This document shows, one piece after another, positions 31,015 to 38,416 of a DNA stretch of 64,000 bases. Made by a program: the position numbers and the translations under genes. The stretch's first letter is position 1. Every line of letters starts with the position of its first letter. The notes beneath the pieces are model-generated. The model saw only the letters and a list, made by a program, of their open reading frames with translations. It did not search any database and was not told where the DNA came from. This DNA is from Sphingobacteriales bacterium (GTDB lineage: Bacteria > Bacteroidota > Bacteroidia > Chitinophagales > Chitinophagaceae). The stretch covers positions 1-64,000 of the forward strand of contig JACPOD010000050.1 of NCBI GenBank assembly GCA_016185185.1, given 5' to 3'.

Positions 31015-32151
31015 ATGTCCGACTACCTGAACCTGCAGGATTTTCTACTACCCGTTCGTAAAGATGTTATCAGTAACGATAATGGTTACAATGATGGCCA
31101 GATAGGTTCGCATATTAATTTGTATGAAGAAGAGTTTCCCGATTTAGACGAAGCGGATATTGTGCTGGTAGGTATTGGGGAAGTACGTGGACAGGGTGTG
31201 CACACCGGCTATTCCAATGGACCCGATAAAATAAGGGAACAATTTTACCAGCTATATTACTGGCATACTGAAGTTAAGATTGCTGATATTGGTAATGTAA
31301 AAAGCGGTGCGTTATTAACCGATAGCTATGCTGCAGCAAAAACGGTAATTGCCGAACTGATTAAAGAAAAGAAAACCGTTGTTATTCTCGGCGGCTCACA
31401 CGATAATACGCTGGCCCAGTATTATGCGTATGGAAGCCAGAATAAAATTATTGAAGCCACAGGTATTGATTCCATCATCAACTTAAATATGGAATCGCCG
31501 CTTCGTCATGAAAGTTTTTTGATGGAAGTATTAACCGGTGAACCAAACTATATCCGTCACTACAATCATATTGGCTTCCAGATTTATAATATTCATCCTA
31601 AGATGATGGAAACAATGGATAAACTACGTTTTGATTGTTTCCGTGTAGGTAAAGTAAAAGAACATATTGATGAAATGGAACCTGTCATCCGAAATTCCAA
31701 TTTAGTAACGATAGACATTGCCGCTATTGCCAATGCTTATGCACCGGCAACGGATATTAGTCCCAATGGATTTACGGGTGAAGAAATTTGTACCATGACC
31801 AAATACGCCGGTATGAGTCCCAATGTAAATACGCTGGGTATTTATGGCTATTTACCGGAAAGGGATAACAGTGATTTAACCGCCAAACAAATTGCCCATA
31901 TGCTTTGGTATTTTGTGGATGGCAAACAAATATGCAAGAACGAAGTGAAGATGGAAAACCGGGACGACTTTAATGAATACCATACCGCACTGGCAGAAAT
32001 AGAAACGGTTTTTTTACAAAGCAAACGCACCGGCCGCTGGTGGATGCAGATGCCCGATAAAAAATTCATCGCCTGCAGTTACAGCGATTACGTAATGGCA
32101 AGTAATAATGAAATACCGGAAAGGTGGTTGAGGGCGCAGGAGAGGAGTTAA
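31015..32151 (+). CDS. Arginase/formimidoylglutamase-fold protein with altered metal site
   Basis: 378 residues from ATG 31015. The ureohydrolase fold is recognisable (VLVGIGEVRGQGVHTGYSNG, VVILGGSHDNTL, VTIDIAAIANAYAPATDISP, GFTGEEICTMTKYAG). Active enzymes need metal ligands in GGDH, DAHxD and SxDxDxxDP. Here GGSHD keeps the His, but DAHxD is replaced by INLNMESPLRH, and only the first Asp of the last motif remains. It is likely to have lost arginase-type catalysis and to bind a ligand or partner instead. This form is often labelled formimidoylglutamase in Bacteroidota; that activity is doubtful. Confidence 0.82.
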   Translation: MSDYLNLQDFLLPVRKDVISNDNGYNDGQIGSHINLYEEEFPDLDEADIVLVGIGEVRGQGVHTGYSNGPDKIREQFYQLYYWHTEVKIADIGNVKSGALLTDSYAAAKTVIAELIKEKKTVVILGGSHDNTLAQYYAYGSQNKIIEATGIDSIINLNMESPLRHESFLMEVLTGEPNYIRHYNHIGFQIYNIHPKMMETMDKLRFDCFRVGKVKEHIDEMEPVIRNSNLVTIDIAAIANAYAPATDISPNGFTGEEICTMTKYAGMSPNVNTLGIYGYLPERDNSDLTAKQIAHMLWYFVDGKQICKNEVKMENRDDFNEYHTALAEIETVFLQSKRTGRWWMQMPDKKFIACSYSDYVMASNNEIPERWLRAQERS

Positions 32152-32155
32152 AAAC

Positions 32156-32217
32156 AAAATCCAAAAAAAAATGTCCAAAATCAAAGCTTTGAATTTTGCG
32201 CTTTTGATTTGGATTTT
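32156..32217. repeat. AT-rich inverted repeat after the arginase-fold gene
   Basis: AAAATCCAAA and TTTGGATTTT form the outer arms and CAAAATCAAAGC / GCTTTTGATTT the inner ones. It starts 5 bases after the stop codon and may work as a terminator or be a dispersed repeat. Confidence 0.5.
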
Positions 32218-32249
32218 ATAGAAAAGTTTTTGCTTTGCTTATCTGCTCT

Positions 32250-32468
32250 TCACTTCCCATTACATATTAAGCGTTCTTCACTGTTGATAATAAAATCTGC
32301 AGCAGGGTTCAGGCTATAATGACCTTTGTTTTTTACACTCAAAATAGTGCAACCGGTTTTTCTCCATAAGTCCAAGTCACCAATGGTAGCGGAGTGTTTA
32401 ATTTCCAGCGTTTCCACATGCGCTAAAATTAAGAACGGGGCACGATTTAAAAACTGATATTTCAACAA
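32250..32468 (-). CDS. Orphan TrkA-C-like domain (probable remnant)
   Basis: 72 residues. VETLEIKHS, IGDLDLWRKTGCTILSV and YSLNPAADFIINSEERLIC match the TrkA C-terminal regulatory domain, which normally forms the end of potassium/proton antiporters or TrkA proteins and binds a nucleotide ligand. No membrane or NAD-binding part precedes it, and its start lies only 16 bases from the divergent dacB start, leaving no room for the missing part. It is best read as the leftover of a larger transporter gene. Confidence 0.6.
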   Translation of the reverse strand: MLKYQFLNRAPFLILAHVETLEIKHSATIGDLDLWRKTGCTILSVKNKGHYSLNPAADFIINSEERLICNGK

Positions 32469-32484
32469 AACATATCTTTAAAGA

Positions 32485-33792
32485 ATGAAAAATATTTATT
32501 GGATTCCGGGGTTGTTATTTTTTTCATCCTGTTCGGTTACAAAACAAATTGCAAAGGTGGCTAAACGGGAAGTGATTAACGATTCTGCTTTATTACCGGC
32601 ACATGTGGGAATTGCATTATACGATGCAGAAGCCGGCAACTATTTATACCAATACCAAAGCGATAAATATTTTGTGCCTGCCAGTAACACAAAAATATTT
32701 TCGCTGTATGCCGGCATGAAATACCTGGGCGATTCATTGCCGGGATTGAAATATTATGAAACAGCGGATACTTTATATATTCAGCCTACCGGCGACCCCT
32801 CGTTACTACACCCCGATTTTAAAACACAGAAGGCAGCTGATTTTTTAAAAACTAAAAACAAACCGGTAGTTATTAATGACATTAACTGGAATGATGAAGC
32901 ATTAGGATATGGTTGGGCGTGGGACGATTATAATGATGATTATATGGTGGAAAGAAGTCCGCTACCGGTTTATGGCAATGTGATAAGGTGGTCGCAAACA
33001 GTTAACCCGCAAACAAAAGAAGTAGCGGTTCAGTCAACCCCATTTTTAAAATGGGCACAAACAAGCACCGCCAATGCTGCGGGAAATAAATTCCTGGTTA
33101 AAAGAAAACGGGATGAAAACTATTTTCAAATAATTACAGGGAATATCAATACTACACAGGATGTGCCCTTTGTTACCAATGGGACAGAAACAGCTAAACT
33201 ATTTTTATCAGATTCACTCAAAATAAACATATCATCCAATTCAATGCCAACTGTCAACCGTCAACTGTCAACTCTTTATTCTGTTCCTTCAGATAGTCTG
33301 TACAAAATAATGATGTACCGAAGCGATAATTTTTTTGCGGAGCAAACATTGCTGATGGCAGCAAATGAAAAACTGGGTATAATGAATGAGGAGGCCATCA
33401 TCTCATATCTGAAGAAAAACGATTTTAAAGATATTCCCCAGCAACCCAAATGGGTGGATGGCAGCGGATTGAGCCGGTATAATTTATTTACCACTGAATC
33501 ATTTGTTTGGATATTAAATAAAATGAAAACGGAATTTGGTATTGAAAGAATGAAAGCCTTATTGCCAACAGGAGGCAAAGGAACCCTTGGCAATCTTTAT
33601 GCAGAAGAAAAAGGATTCATCTTTGCAAAAACAGGCACATTATCTAATAATACATCATTAAGCGGCTACTTGATTACGAAGAAAAAAAAACTTCTTATCT
33701 TTTCTTTACTGGCAGGTAATTTTCAAACAGGGTCCACACCTGTAAGACTTGCTTTTGAACGCTTTATAAAATACCTGCGCTATAATTATTAA
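32485..33792 (+). CDS. dacB: D-alanyl-D-alanine carboxypeptidase/endopeptidase (PBP4 type)
   Basis: 435 residues with a lipoprotein-like start (LLFFSSCSV). Penicillin-binding motifs of peptidase family S13 are present: SNTK in VPASNTKIFS, SDN in MYRSDNFFAEQ and KTG in FAKTGTLSN. The enzyme trims or cuts peptidoglycan cross-links in the periplasm. A segment NSMPTVNRQLSTLYSV before the SDN motif is encoded by a CAACTGTCAACCGTCAACTG repeat, an in-frame repeat insertion that evidently leaves the enzyme motifs intact. Confidence 0.93.
   Translation: MKNIYWIPGLLFFSSCSVTKQIAKVAKREVINDSALLPAHVGIALYDAEAGNYLYQYQSDKYFVPASNTKIFSLYAGMKYLGDSLPGLKYYETADTLYIQPTGDPSLLHPDFKTQKAADFLKTKNKPVVINDINWNDEALGYGWAWDDYNDDYMVERSPLPVYGNVIRWSQTVNPQTKEVAVQSTPFLKWAQTSTANAAGNKFLVKRKRDENYFQIITGNINTTQDVPFVTNGTETAKLFLSDSLKINISSNSMPTVNRQLSTLYSVPSDSLYKIMMYRSDNFFAEQTLLMAANEKLGIMNEEAIISYLKKNDFKDIPQQPKWVDGSGLSRYNLFTTESFVWILNKMKTEFGIERMKALLPTGGKGTLGNLYAEEKGFIFAKTGTLSNNTSLSGYLITKKKKLLIFSLLAGNFQTGSTPVRLAFERFIKYLRYNY
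33248..33273 (+). repeat. CAACTGTCAAC tandem repeat inside dacB
   Basis: CAACTGTCAACCGTCAACTG followed by TCAACT, translated in frame as TVNRQLST. The same words occur in the dusB leader (11051-11080). Confidence 0.8.
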
Positions 33793-33943
33793 GCTTTGAA
33801 AAAGTTTTAATTCGCCAACAACGCTATTTTTTTTTATTTCCAGGCAGCATTATTTTCCCGGCAGGGAACTTATTACTACAGGCCATTAAACCCTGTAAAA
33901 AAATAATTAATCCACATACCCTAACCATTCAAATCAAAGCGTT

Positions 33944-36076
33944 ATGAAAAATTTTTACTTATTGCTTGCTGCATTATTAATGCTGCAATTACCACTTTCA
34001 GCTCAAACGAATACTAATCCCTGTGCGGGTCTTGCCAAATTTCAGTATGTTATTGATGGGAATACCGTAAAGTTTACTTCGGCGCCTAACTACAGTACTT
34101 CTATTTTTCATTACTGGAATTTTGGCGATGGTAAAACTGCCGACAGTGCCAACCCGGTGCATGTATATGCCAATGGCAGTTACCGGGTAGTGCATTATAT
34201 AAAAGACACCCTGCGCAACTGTTATGATTCTTCGGTTGCTGAATTTCAAATACCTGTAAATATTAATTCTTGTGCAGGCTTAGCAAAATTTCAATATGGA
34301 ATTTATGGTGATACCGTAAAATTCTATTCGCCAAACAATCTGCTTGTTCATTACTGGAAACTGGGCGATGGCAGCACTTCAGATAAAACCAATCCCGTAC
34401 ATGTGTATGCTCCCGGTAGTTACCGTGTGGTGCATTATATAAAAGATACGGCACGAAAATGTTATGATTCTGCTGTTGCAGAATTCACCATTATAAAAAA
34501 TGTGGAATGTCCTAAACCTTCTTTCCAATGGCAGAAAGATTCATTCAACACTAAAGCAGTTAAGTTTTATAATACCACCGGAATTACTGCTACGATCTAT
34601 AAATTTACCTGGCAGTTTGGAGATGGGACTTCTTCCACCGATATCAACCCCACACATGTATATAGCGATACAGGAGCATACAATGCCTGTCTGATCATAG
34701 AGCAGTTGAATGGGTTGTGTAAAAATTATTCCTGTCAGGCAATTATCATTCGCCCTGATTGTAATATTAAACCAGATTTTACATGGGAGTCAGCAGCGGG
34801 TAACCCATCAAAAATTTATTTTAAAAATCTTTCTGCACCCACCACTACGCCTAATGTAATGTTCTCATGGAGTTTTGGTGACGGTACTTTCTCCAATGAA
34901 GTAAATCCTCAGCATGGCTATGATAAACCCGGGATTTACCAGGTATGTTTAAAGATGCAGGTAACCAACAGCGATTGTATAAAATATATTTGCAAACAAG
35001 TTGTTGTTCGTACACCTTGTGATAATCTTTATGCAAAATTTGAATGGAAACAGGATTCTGCCCATCCATTACGTGGTGTTCAGTTTGTAAATCTTTCTTC
35101 TTCTATTGCGAATGCACCATTAGGTGTAAGATGGAATTTTGGAGATGGCACCACCAGCAGCGAATGGAACCCGTTCCATCAATATAATGAACCGGGTAAG
35201 TACAGGGTTTGTTTAATTGTAAAGTTTTTTGATAGTTGTTACAAAGAAACCTGCGATACAGTTGTTGTTCCCAGGCCTGAGATAAACTGCGAAGAAATTT
35301 CAAAATTCAGGTTTGAAAAAGTTACCAATGATGCGCTTGGTTATTATTTCGCGGCAACACACCGTAATCCTAACTGGAAATATACCTGGACATTTGGCGA
35401 TGGAACAGGTATGCAGGGGGAAGAAGCTAAACATCGTTATGAAAAAGAAGGTAAATACACAGTATGTCTTACTGTATATAAATCTGATGCCTGTGCTTCC
35501 ACAACTTGTATGGAAATAACAGCAGGCCATATTCCCTGTGATGATGTTCGTATTAAATTTGAAACAATAAAAGGATCAGAAATTCCCAATCGTGTAAAAT
35601 TTCATGCCATTAGTAATGAGGGATTAAAAACACAGAAATGGGTGATCTATAATACAACCGGATCCCTGATTAATATGCCCGTTGTTTTATACGGACCGGA
35701 TCCAGTGTATACTTTCAGGGAAAAAGGTTTATACAAGGTTTGTTTACTGGCTACAACAGTTACAGGTTGTACTAAACAATATTGCGATACACTTCGCATC
35801 GGCAATGTAATCGTACCAACTGTATGTGAGTTAAAAATATTTCCTAACCCGGCCACTACTCATATTGAGTTTGATGTGGTAAGTGAGACTAACGGTGTTT
35901 TAGTGGTGAACATTTTTGATATAAATGGAGTAAAACGTTCCCAATTTATGATTGCTGCACAGCAGGGTAACAATCATGTTAAAATACCGGTAGAAAGTTT
36001 ATCAGCAGGTTACTATTATATAGAAGTTGTTCAGAGCAACGGACGGGTTTGTAAAGGGAAGTTCCAGAAATTATAA
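33944..36076 (+). CDS. Multi-PKD-domain surface protein with T9SS sorting domain
   Basis: 710 residues with a signal peptide (ending LPLSAQT). Six PKD repeats are marked by FGDG or LGDG (YWNFGDGKT, YWKLGDGST, WQFGDGTSS, WSFGDGTFS, WNFGDGTTS, WTFGDGTGM), plus one weaker seventh. The first two are nearly identical, a recent tandem duplication. Each has paired Cys. The last 80 residues (LKIFPNPATTHIEF, SAGYYYIEVV, GKFQKL) are a type A sorting domain that sends the protein out through the type IX system. It is probably an adhesin or matrix protein; no catalytic domain is present. Confidence 0.93.
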   Translation: MKNFYLLLAALLMLQLPLSAQTNTNPCAGLAKFQYVIDGNTVKFTSAPNYSTSIFHYWNFGDGKTADSANPVHVYANGSYRVVHYIKDTLRNCYDSSVAEFQIPVNINSCAGLAKFQYGIYGDTVKFYSPNNLLVHYWKLGDGSTSDKTNPVHVYAPGSYRVVHYIKDTARKCYDSAVAEFTIIKNVECPKPSFQWQKDSFNTKAVKFYNTTGITATIYKFTWQFGDGTSSTDINPTHVYSDTGAYNACLIIEQLNGLCKNYSCQAIIIRPDCNIKPDFTWESAAGNPSKIYFKNLSAPTTTPNVMFSWSFGDGTFSNEVNPQHGYDKPGIYQVCLKMQVTNSDCIKYICKQVVVRTPCDNLYAKFEWKQDSAHPLRGVQFVNLSSSIANAPLGVRWNFGDGTTSSEWNPFHQYNEPGKYRVCLIVKFFDSCYKETCDTVVVPRPEINCEEISKFRFEKVTNDALGYYFAATHRNPNWKYTWTFGDGTGMQGEEAKHRYEKEGKYTVCLTVYKSDACASTTCMEITAGHIPCDDVRIKFETIKGSEIPNRVKFHAISNEGLKTQKWVIYNTTGSLINMPVVLYGPDPVYTFREKGLYKVCLLATTVTGCTKQYCDTLRIGNVIVPTVCELKIFPNPATTHIEFDVVSETNGVLVVNIFDINGVKRSQFMIAAQQGNNHVKIPVESLSAGYYYIEVVQSNGRVCKGKFQKL

Positions 36077-36088
36077 ACACCTATCATC

Positions 36089-36114
36089 GTGGGTCGCTCA
36101 TGGTAGTGGCTCAC
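36089..36114 (+). terminator. Hairpin after the PKD gene
   Basis: GTGGGTCGCT pairs with AGTGGCTCAC through several G-T pairs around a 6-base loop and is followed by GTTTATTTTTT. First of two possible terminators here. Confidence 0.5.
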
Positions 36115-36146
36115 GTTTATTTTTTACAGTTGGCGCTTCAATCATA

Positions 36147-36180
36147 GCCGCATGAGCAACGTACCGCTCATCGGCTTTTT
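36147..36180 (+). terminator. Second terminator after the PKD gene
   Basis: GCCG-C-ATGAGC and GCTCAT-CGGC form a 10-base stem with a bulged C, followed by TTTTT running into the last bases of the convergent mutL. Confidence 0.6.
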
Positions 36181-38044
36181 ATTTCACAAACAGCTTGTCT
36201 AAATAGTCCTGCTTAAATTCTAAATAGGTGGGGTTCCCATCAGGAGTTATGTTGGGGAGGGTACAGGCAAACAGATCAGCAATTAAATTTTCCATTTCTT
36301 TTACAGATAAAGACCTGCCTTGTTTAACAGACTGCTGCCATGCCAGTGAACGAATTAATTTTTCTCTACGGGAAAATTTTACTTCACTTGTAAAATGTTT
36401 GTACTGTTCTAATAGGTTTTCTATCGCCGCTTTCTCATTACCCTGCTCTACATCTGCCGGTGTGCCCTGTATTACAAATGCATTGTTACCAAAAGGTTCA
36501 ATTAAATAACCAAGCTGGTTTAAATCATCAATCAGTTCACCCAGCATGACCGAATCCTGCGAAGAAAGCTGAAGGGTGGAAGGAAATAAACTTTTTTGTG
36601 TGGCAATGGATTTTCCCTGCCCTGCAGCAGTAAAACGTTCATATAATATCCGTTCATGAGCGGCTTGCTGGTTAATAAGTAAAAAACTCCGGTTGGTTTG
36701 AATGACTATATAAGCATTAAGTAATTGCGTTGGTTTATACGCTTCAATAATGGTAAACAAAGAAGGTTTTGCAGCAGAAATATTTTCAATAATAAAATCA
36801 TCCGGCTTCTGGCTTCTGTCATCAGTCATCTTTCCACTGTCATCTGTCATCTTCTTCTCCGCTATCTGGTACAGGTCCCTCCAGTGTTTCAGTTCACTTT
36901 TGCTTTCAATTTTATGCGCCTGGTTCTTTTGTGTAAAAGTTTGATACAACGATGAGGAGGCGGCAGCTGATTTTCTTTCTTCTGTAAAAGGCTTACTTAC
37001 CGCATCTAAATTTTGAATCGTTGGGTCAAGGTCAAAATCAAGTGTAGGCGTAATGCTGAATTGTGCCAGCGCATGTTTTACAGCTGCCTGCACAAATGCA
37101 TACACTATCTTTTCATCTTCAAATTTTATTTCCTGTTTCGTTGGATGCACGTTAATGTCAATCTGGGCAGGATCAAGGTCAATAAACAATACATACATCG
37201 GGAAAGCATCTTTACCCACCATTTCATCATACGCATTCATTACAGCATGATTGAGATAAGCGCTTTTAATAAAACGGTTGTTTACAAAGAAGTACTGATC
37301 ACCACGGGTTTTTTTGGCGGTATCCGGTTTTCCCGCAAAACCATAAATGTTCATATAATCAGTATGTTCCTGTACACTTACTAATTTGGCATTGTAGTTA
37401 TTCCCCATCAACTGTACAATGCGTTGTTTGAGTGTACCACTTTCCAGGTGATAAACTTGCTGACCATTGCTGGTAAGGGTAAATAATATTTCGGGGAATG
37501 CCAGTGCAATACGGGTAAACTCATCTACAATATGGCGCAGCTCAGCGGCATTACTTTTTAAAAAATTTCTTCGTGCAGGAACGTTGAAGAAAATATTCTT
37601 CATGGCAATGCTGGTTCCATTATTAGTTGCAACAGGTTCCTGTTTTATTACCTGGCTGTTCTCAATTTCAATATACACACCAGTCGTATCTTCTGTTCTT
37701 TTGGTTTTTAATTCTACCTGTGCTACGGCTGCAATAGAGGCTAATGCTTCTCCCCGAAAACCCATTGTTTTTATGCGAAACAAGTCATCAATAGCTTTTA
37801 TTTTGGAAGTGGCGTGTCTTTCAAAACTCATCCTCGCATCTGTTTCACTCATTCCTTTTCCGTTATCAATTACCTGTATTAAAGATTTGCCGGCATCGTT
37901 AATGATAAGTTTAATTTCAGTGGCACCGGCATCAATGGCATTCTCCATCAGCTCTTTTACTGCACTGGCAGGTCGCTGAATAACCTCACCAGCTGCAATC
38001 TGGTTGGCAATATTATCGGGCAATAATTGTATGATATCCGGCAC
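36179..38044 (-). CDS. mutL: DNA mismatch repair protein MutL
   Basis: 621 residues. The N-terminal GHKL ATPase is intact: KELMENAIDAGATEI, VIDNGKGM, TMGFRGEALASI, GTSIAMKNIFFNVPARR and DINVHPTKQEIKF. The C-terminal dimerisation domain begins near residue 420. The endonuclease motif DQHAxxExxxxE appears as NQQAAHERILYE, with the metal-type Asp and His changed. A linker segment KKMTDDSGKMTDDRSQKP is encoded by tandem GTCATC repeats. It couples MutS mismatch recognition to strand repair. Predicted -7 box TAACTTTG is 18 bases before the start. Confidence 0.95.
   Translation of the reverse strand: MPDIIQLLPDNIANQIAAGEVIQRPASAVKELMENAIDAGATEIKLIINDAGKSLIQVIDNGKGMSETDARMSFERHATSKIKAIDDLFRIKTMGFRGEALASIAAVAQVELKTKRTEDTTGVYIEIENSQVIKQEPVATNNGTSIAMKNIFFNVPARRNFLKSNAAELRHIVDEFTRIALAFPEILFTLTSNGQQVYHLESGTLKQRIVQLMGNNYNAKLVSVQEHTDYMNIYGFAGKPDTAKKTRGDQYFFVNNRFIKSAYLNHAVMNAYDEMVGKDAFPMYVLFIDLDPAQIDINVHPTKQEIKFEDEKIVYAFVQAAVKHALAQFSITPTLDFDLDPTIQNLDAVSKPFTEERKSAAASSSLYQTFTQKNQAHKIESKSELKHWRDLYQIAEKKMTDDSGKMTDDRSQKPDDFIIENISAAKPSLFTIIEAYKPTQLLNAYIVIQTNRSFLLINQQAAHERILYERFTAAGQGKSIATQKSLFPSTLQLSSQDSVMLGELIDDLNQLGYLIEPFGNNAFVIQGTPADVEQGNEKAAIENLLEQYKHFTSEVKFSRREKLIRSLAWQQSVKQGRSLSVKEMENLIADLFACTLPNITPDGNPTYLEFKQDYLDKLFVK
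36801..36860 (-). repeat. GTCATC tandem repeat inside the mutL linker
   Basis: Two GGCTTCT words followed by GTCATCAGTCATC and CACTGTCATCTGTCATC. It encodes repeated MTDD in the disordered linker. The words are close to the GATGACAG words in the dusB leader. Confidence 0.7.
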
Positions 38045-38062
38045 TCAAAATTTTTTAGGCGG

Positions 38063-38070
38063 CAAAGTTA
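38063..38070 (-). promoter_or_regulatory. Predicted -7 box for mutL
   Basis: TAACTTTG on the minus strand, ending 18 bases before ATG 38044. A CTTTTC stretch about 22 bases upstream may be a weak -33 element. Confidence 0.45.
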
Positions 38071-38151
38071 ACCATTCACAATTGCTTTACCGAAAAGATG
38101 CGTAAATGTTAAAACTTTTATGGGTGATATAATTATCTTTTTCAGATACAA

Positions 38152-38370
38152 CCATCCTTCACTACTGTTCATCTATATTCTGTTTTTGATCTGTTCCCGC
38201 TTTTGTATGGTCCCGTTTTTAAGTCCGGTAAAGGGCAATGGTTAGTTGCCGGTGAAGAACCCCGATTTGCAGATCTGGCTTCCCATTTGAAAACAATTTA
38301 TACCCACTACGTACAACCAATCGTACCACTCATACCATGTCGTGCCGAATGGCATGACATTTTTGTTTTT
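38152..38370 (+). ncRNA. Candidate small RNA upstream of the GH3 gene
   Basis: Inferred only from a strong plus-strand terminator with no gene before it and a weak promoter-like TATCTTTT at about 38144. The middle contains a GGCAA-TGGTTAG-TTGCC hairpin. I could not match it to 6S, tmRNA, RNase P or SRP RNA. Confidence 0.3.
38337..38370 (+). terminator. Orphan plus-strand terminator before the GH3 gene
   Basis: ATGTCGTGCC pairs with GGCATGACAT around GAAT, with one G-T pair, followed by TTTTGTTTTT. It is 47 bases before the GH3 start codon, so it must end another transcript or attenuate this one. Confidence 0.75.
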
Positions 38371-38416
38371 AGGCTTGTGTTATTGCTGTAATTTTAAACC
38401 TCAACTATGGTTTAAG

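Larger units (their letters stand above)
38045..38416. other. 372-base spacer between mutL and the GH3 gene
   Basis: Holds the mutL -7 box at one end and a plus-strand terminator at 38337-38370. Between them a plus-strand transcript of about 200 bases could exist (candidate small RNA, 38152-38370), with a weak TATCTTTT box at about 38144. The short ORF 38203-38391 in this stretch has no signal peptide, motif or family pattern. Confidence 0.5.

Noticed and set aside
37467-37979. Plus-strand ORF of 170 residues inside mutL
   Set aside because: Exact antisense of conserved MutL ATPase motifs.
38203-38391. Small plus-strand ORF before the GH3 gene
   Set aside because: No signal peptide or motif, and the terminator hairpin lies inside it, so a structured RNA or leader is more likely.
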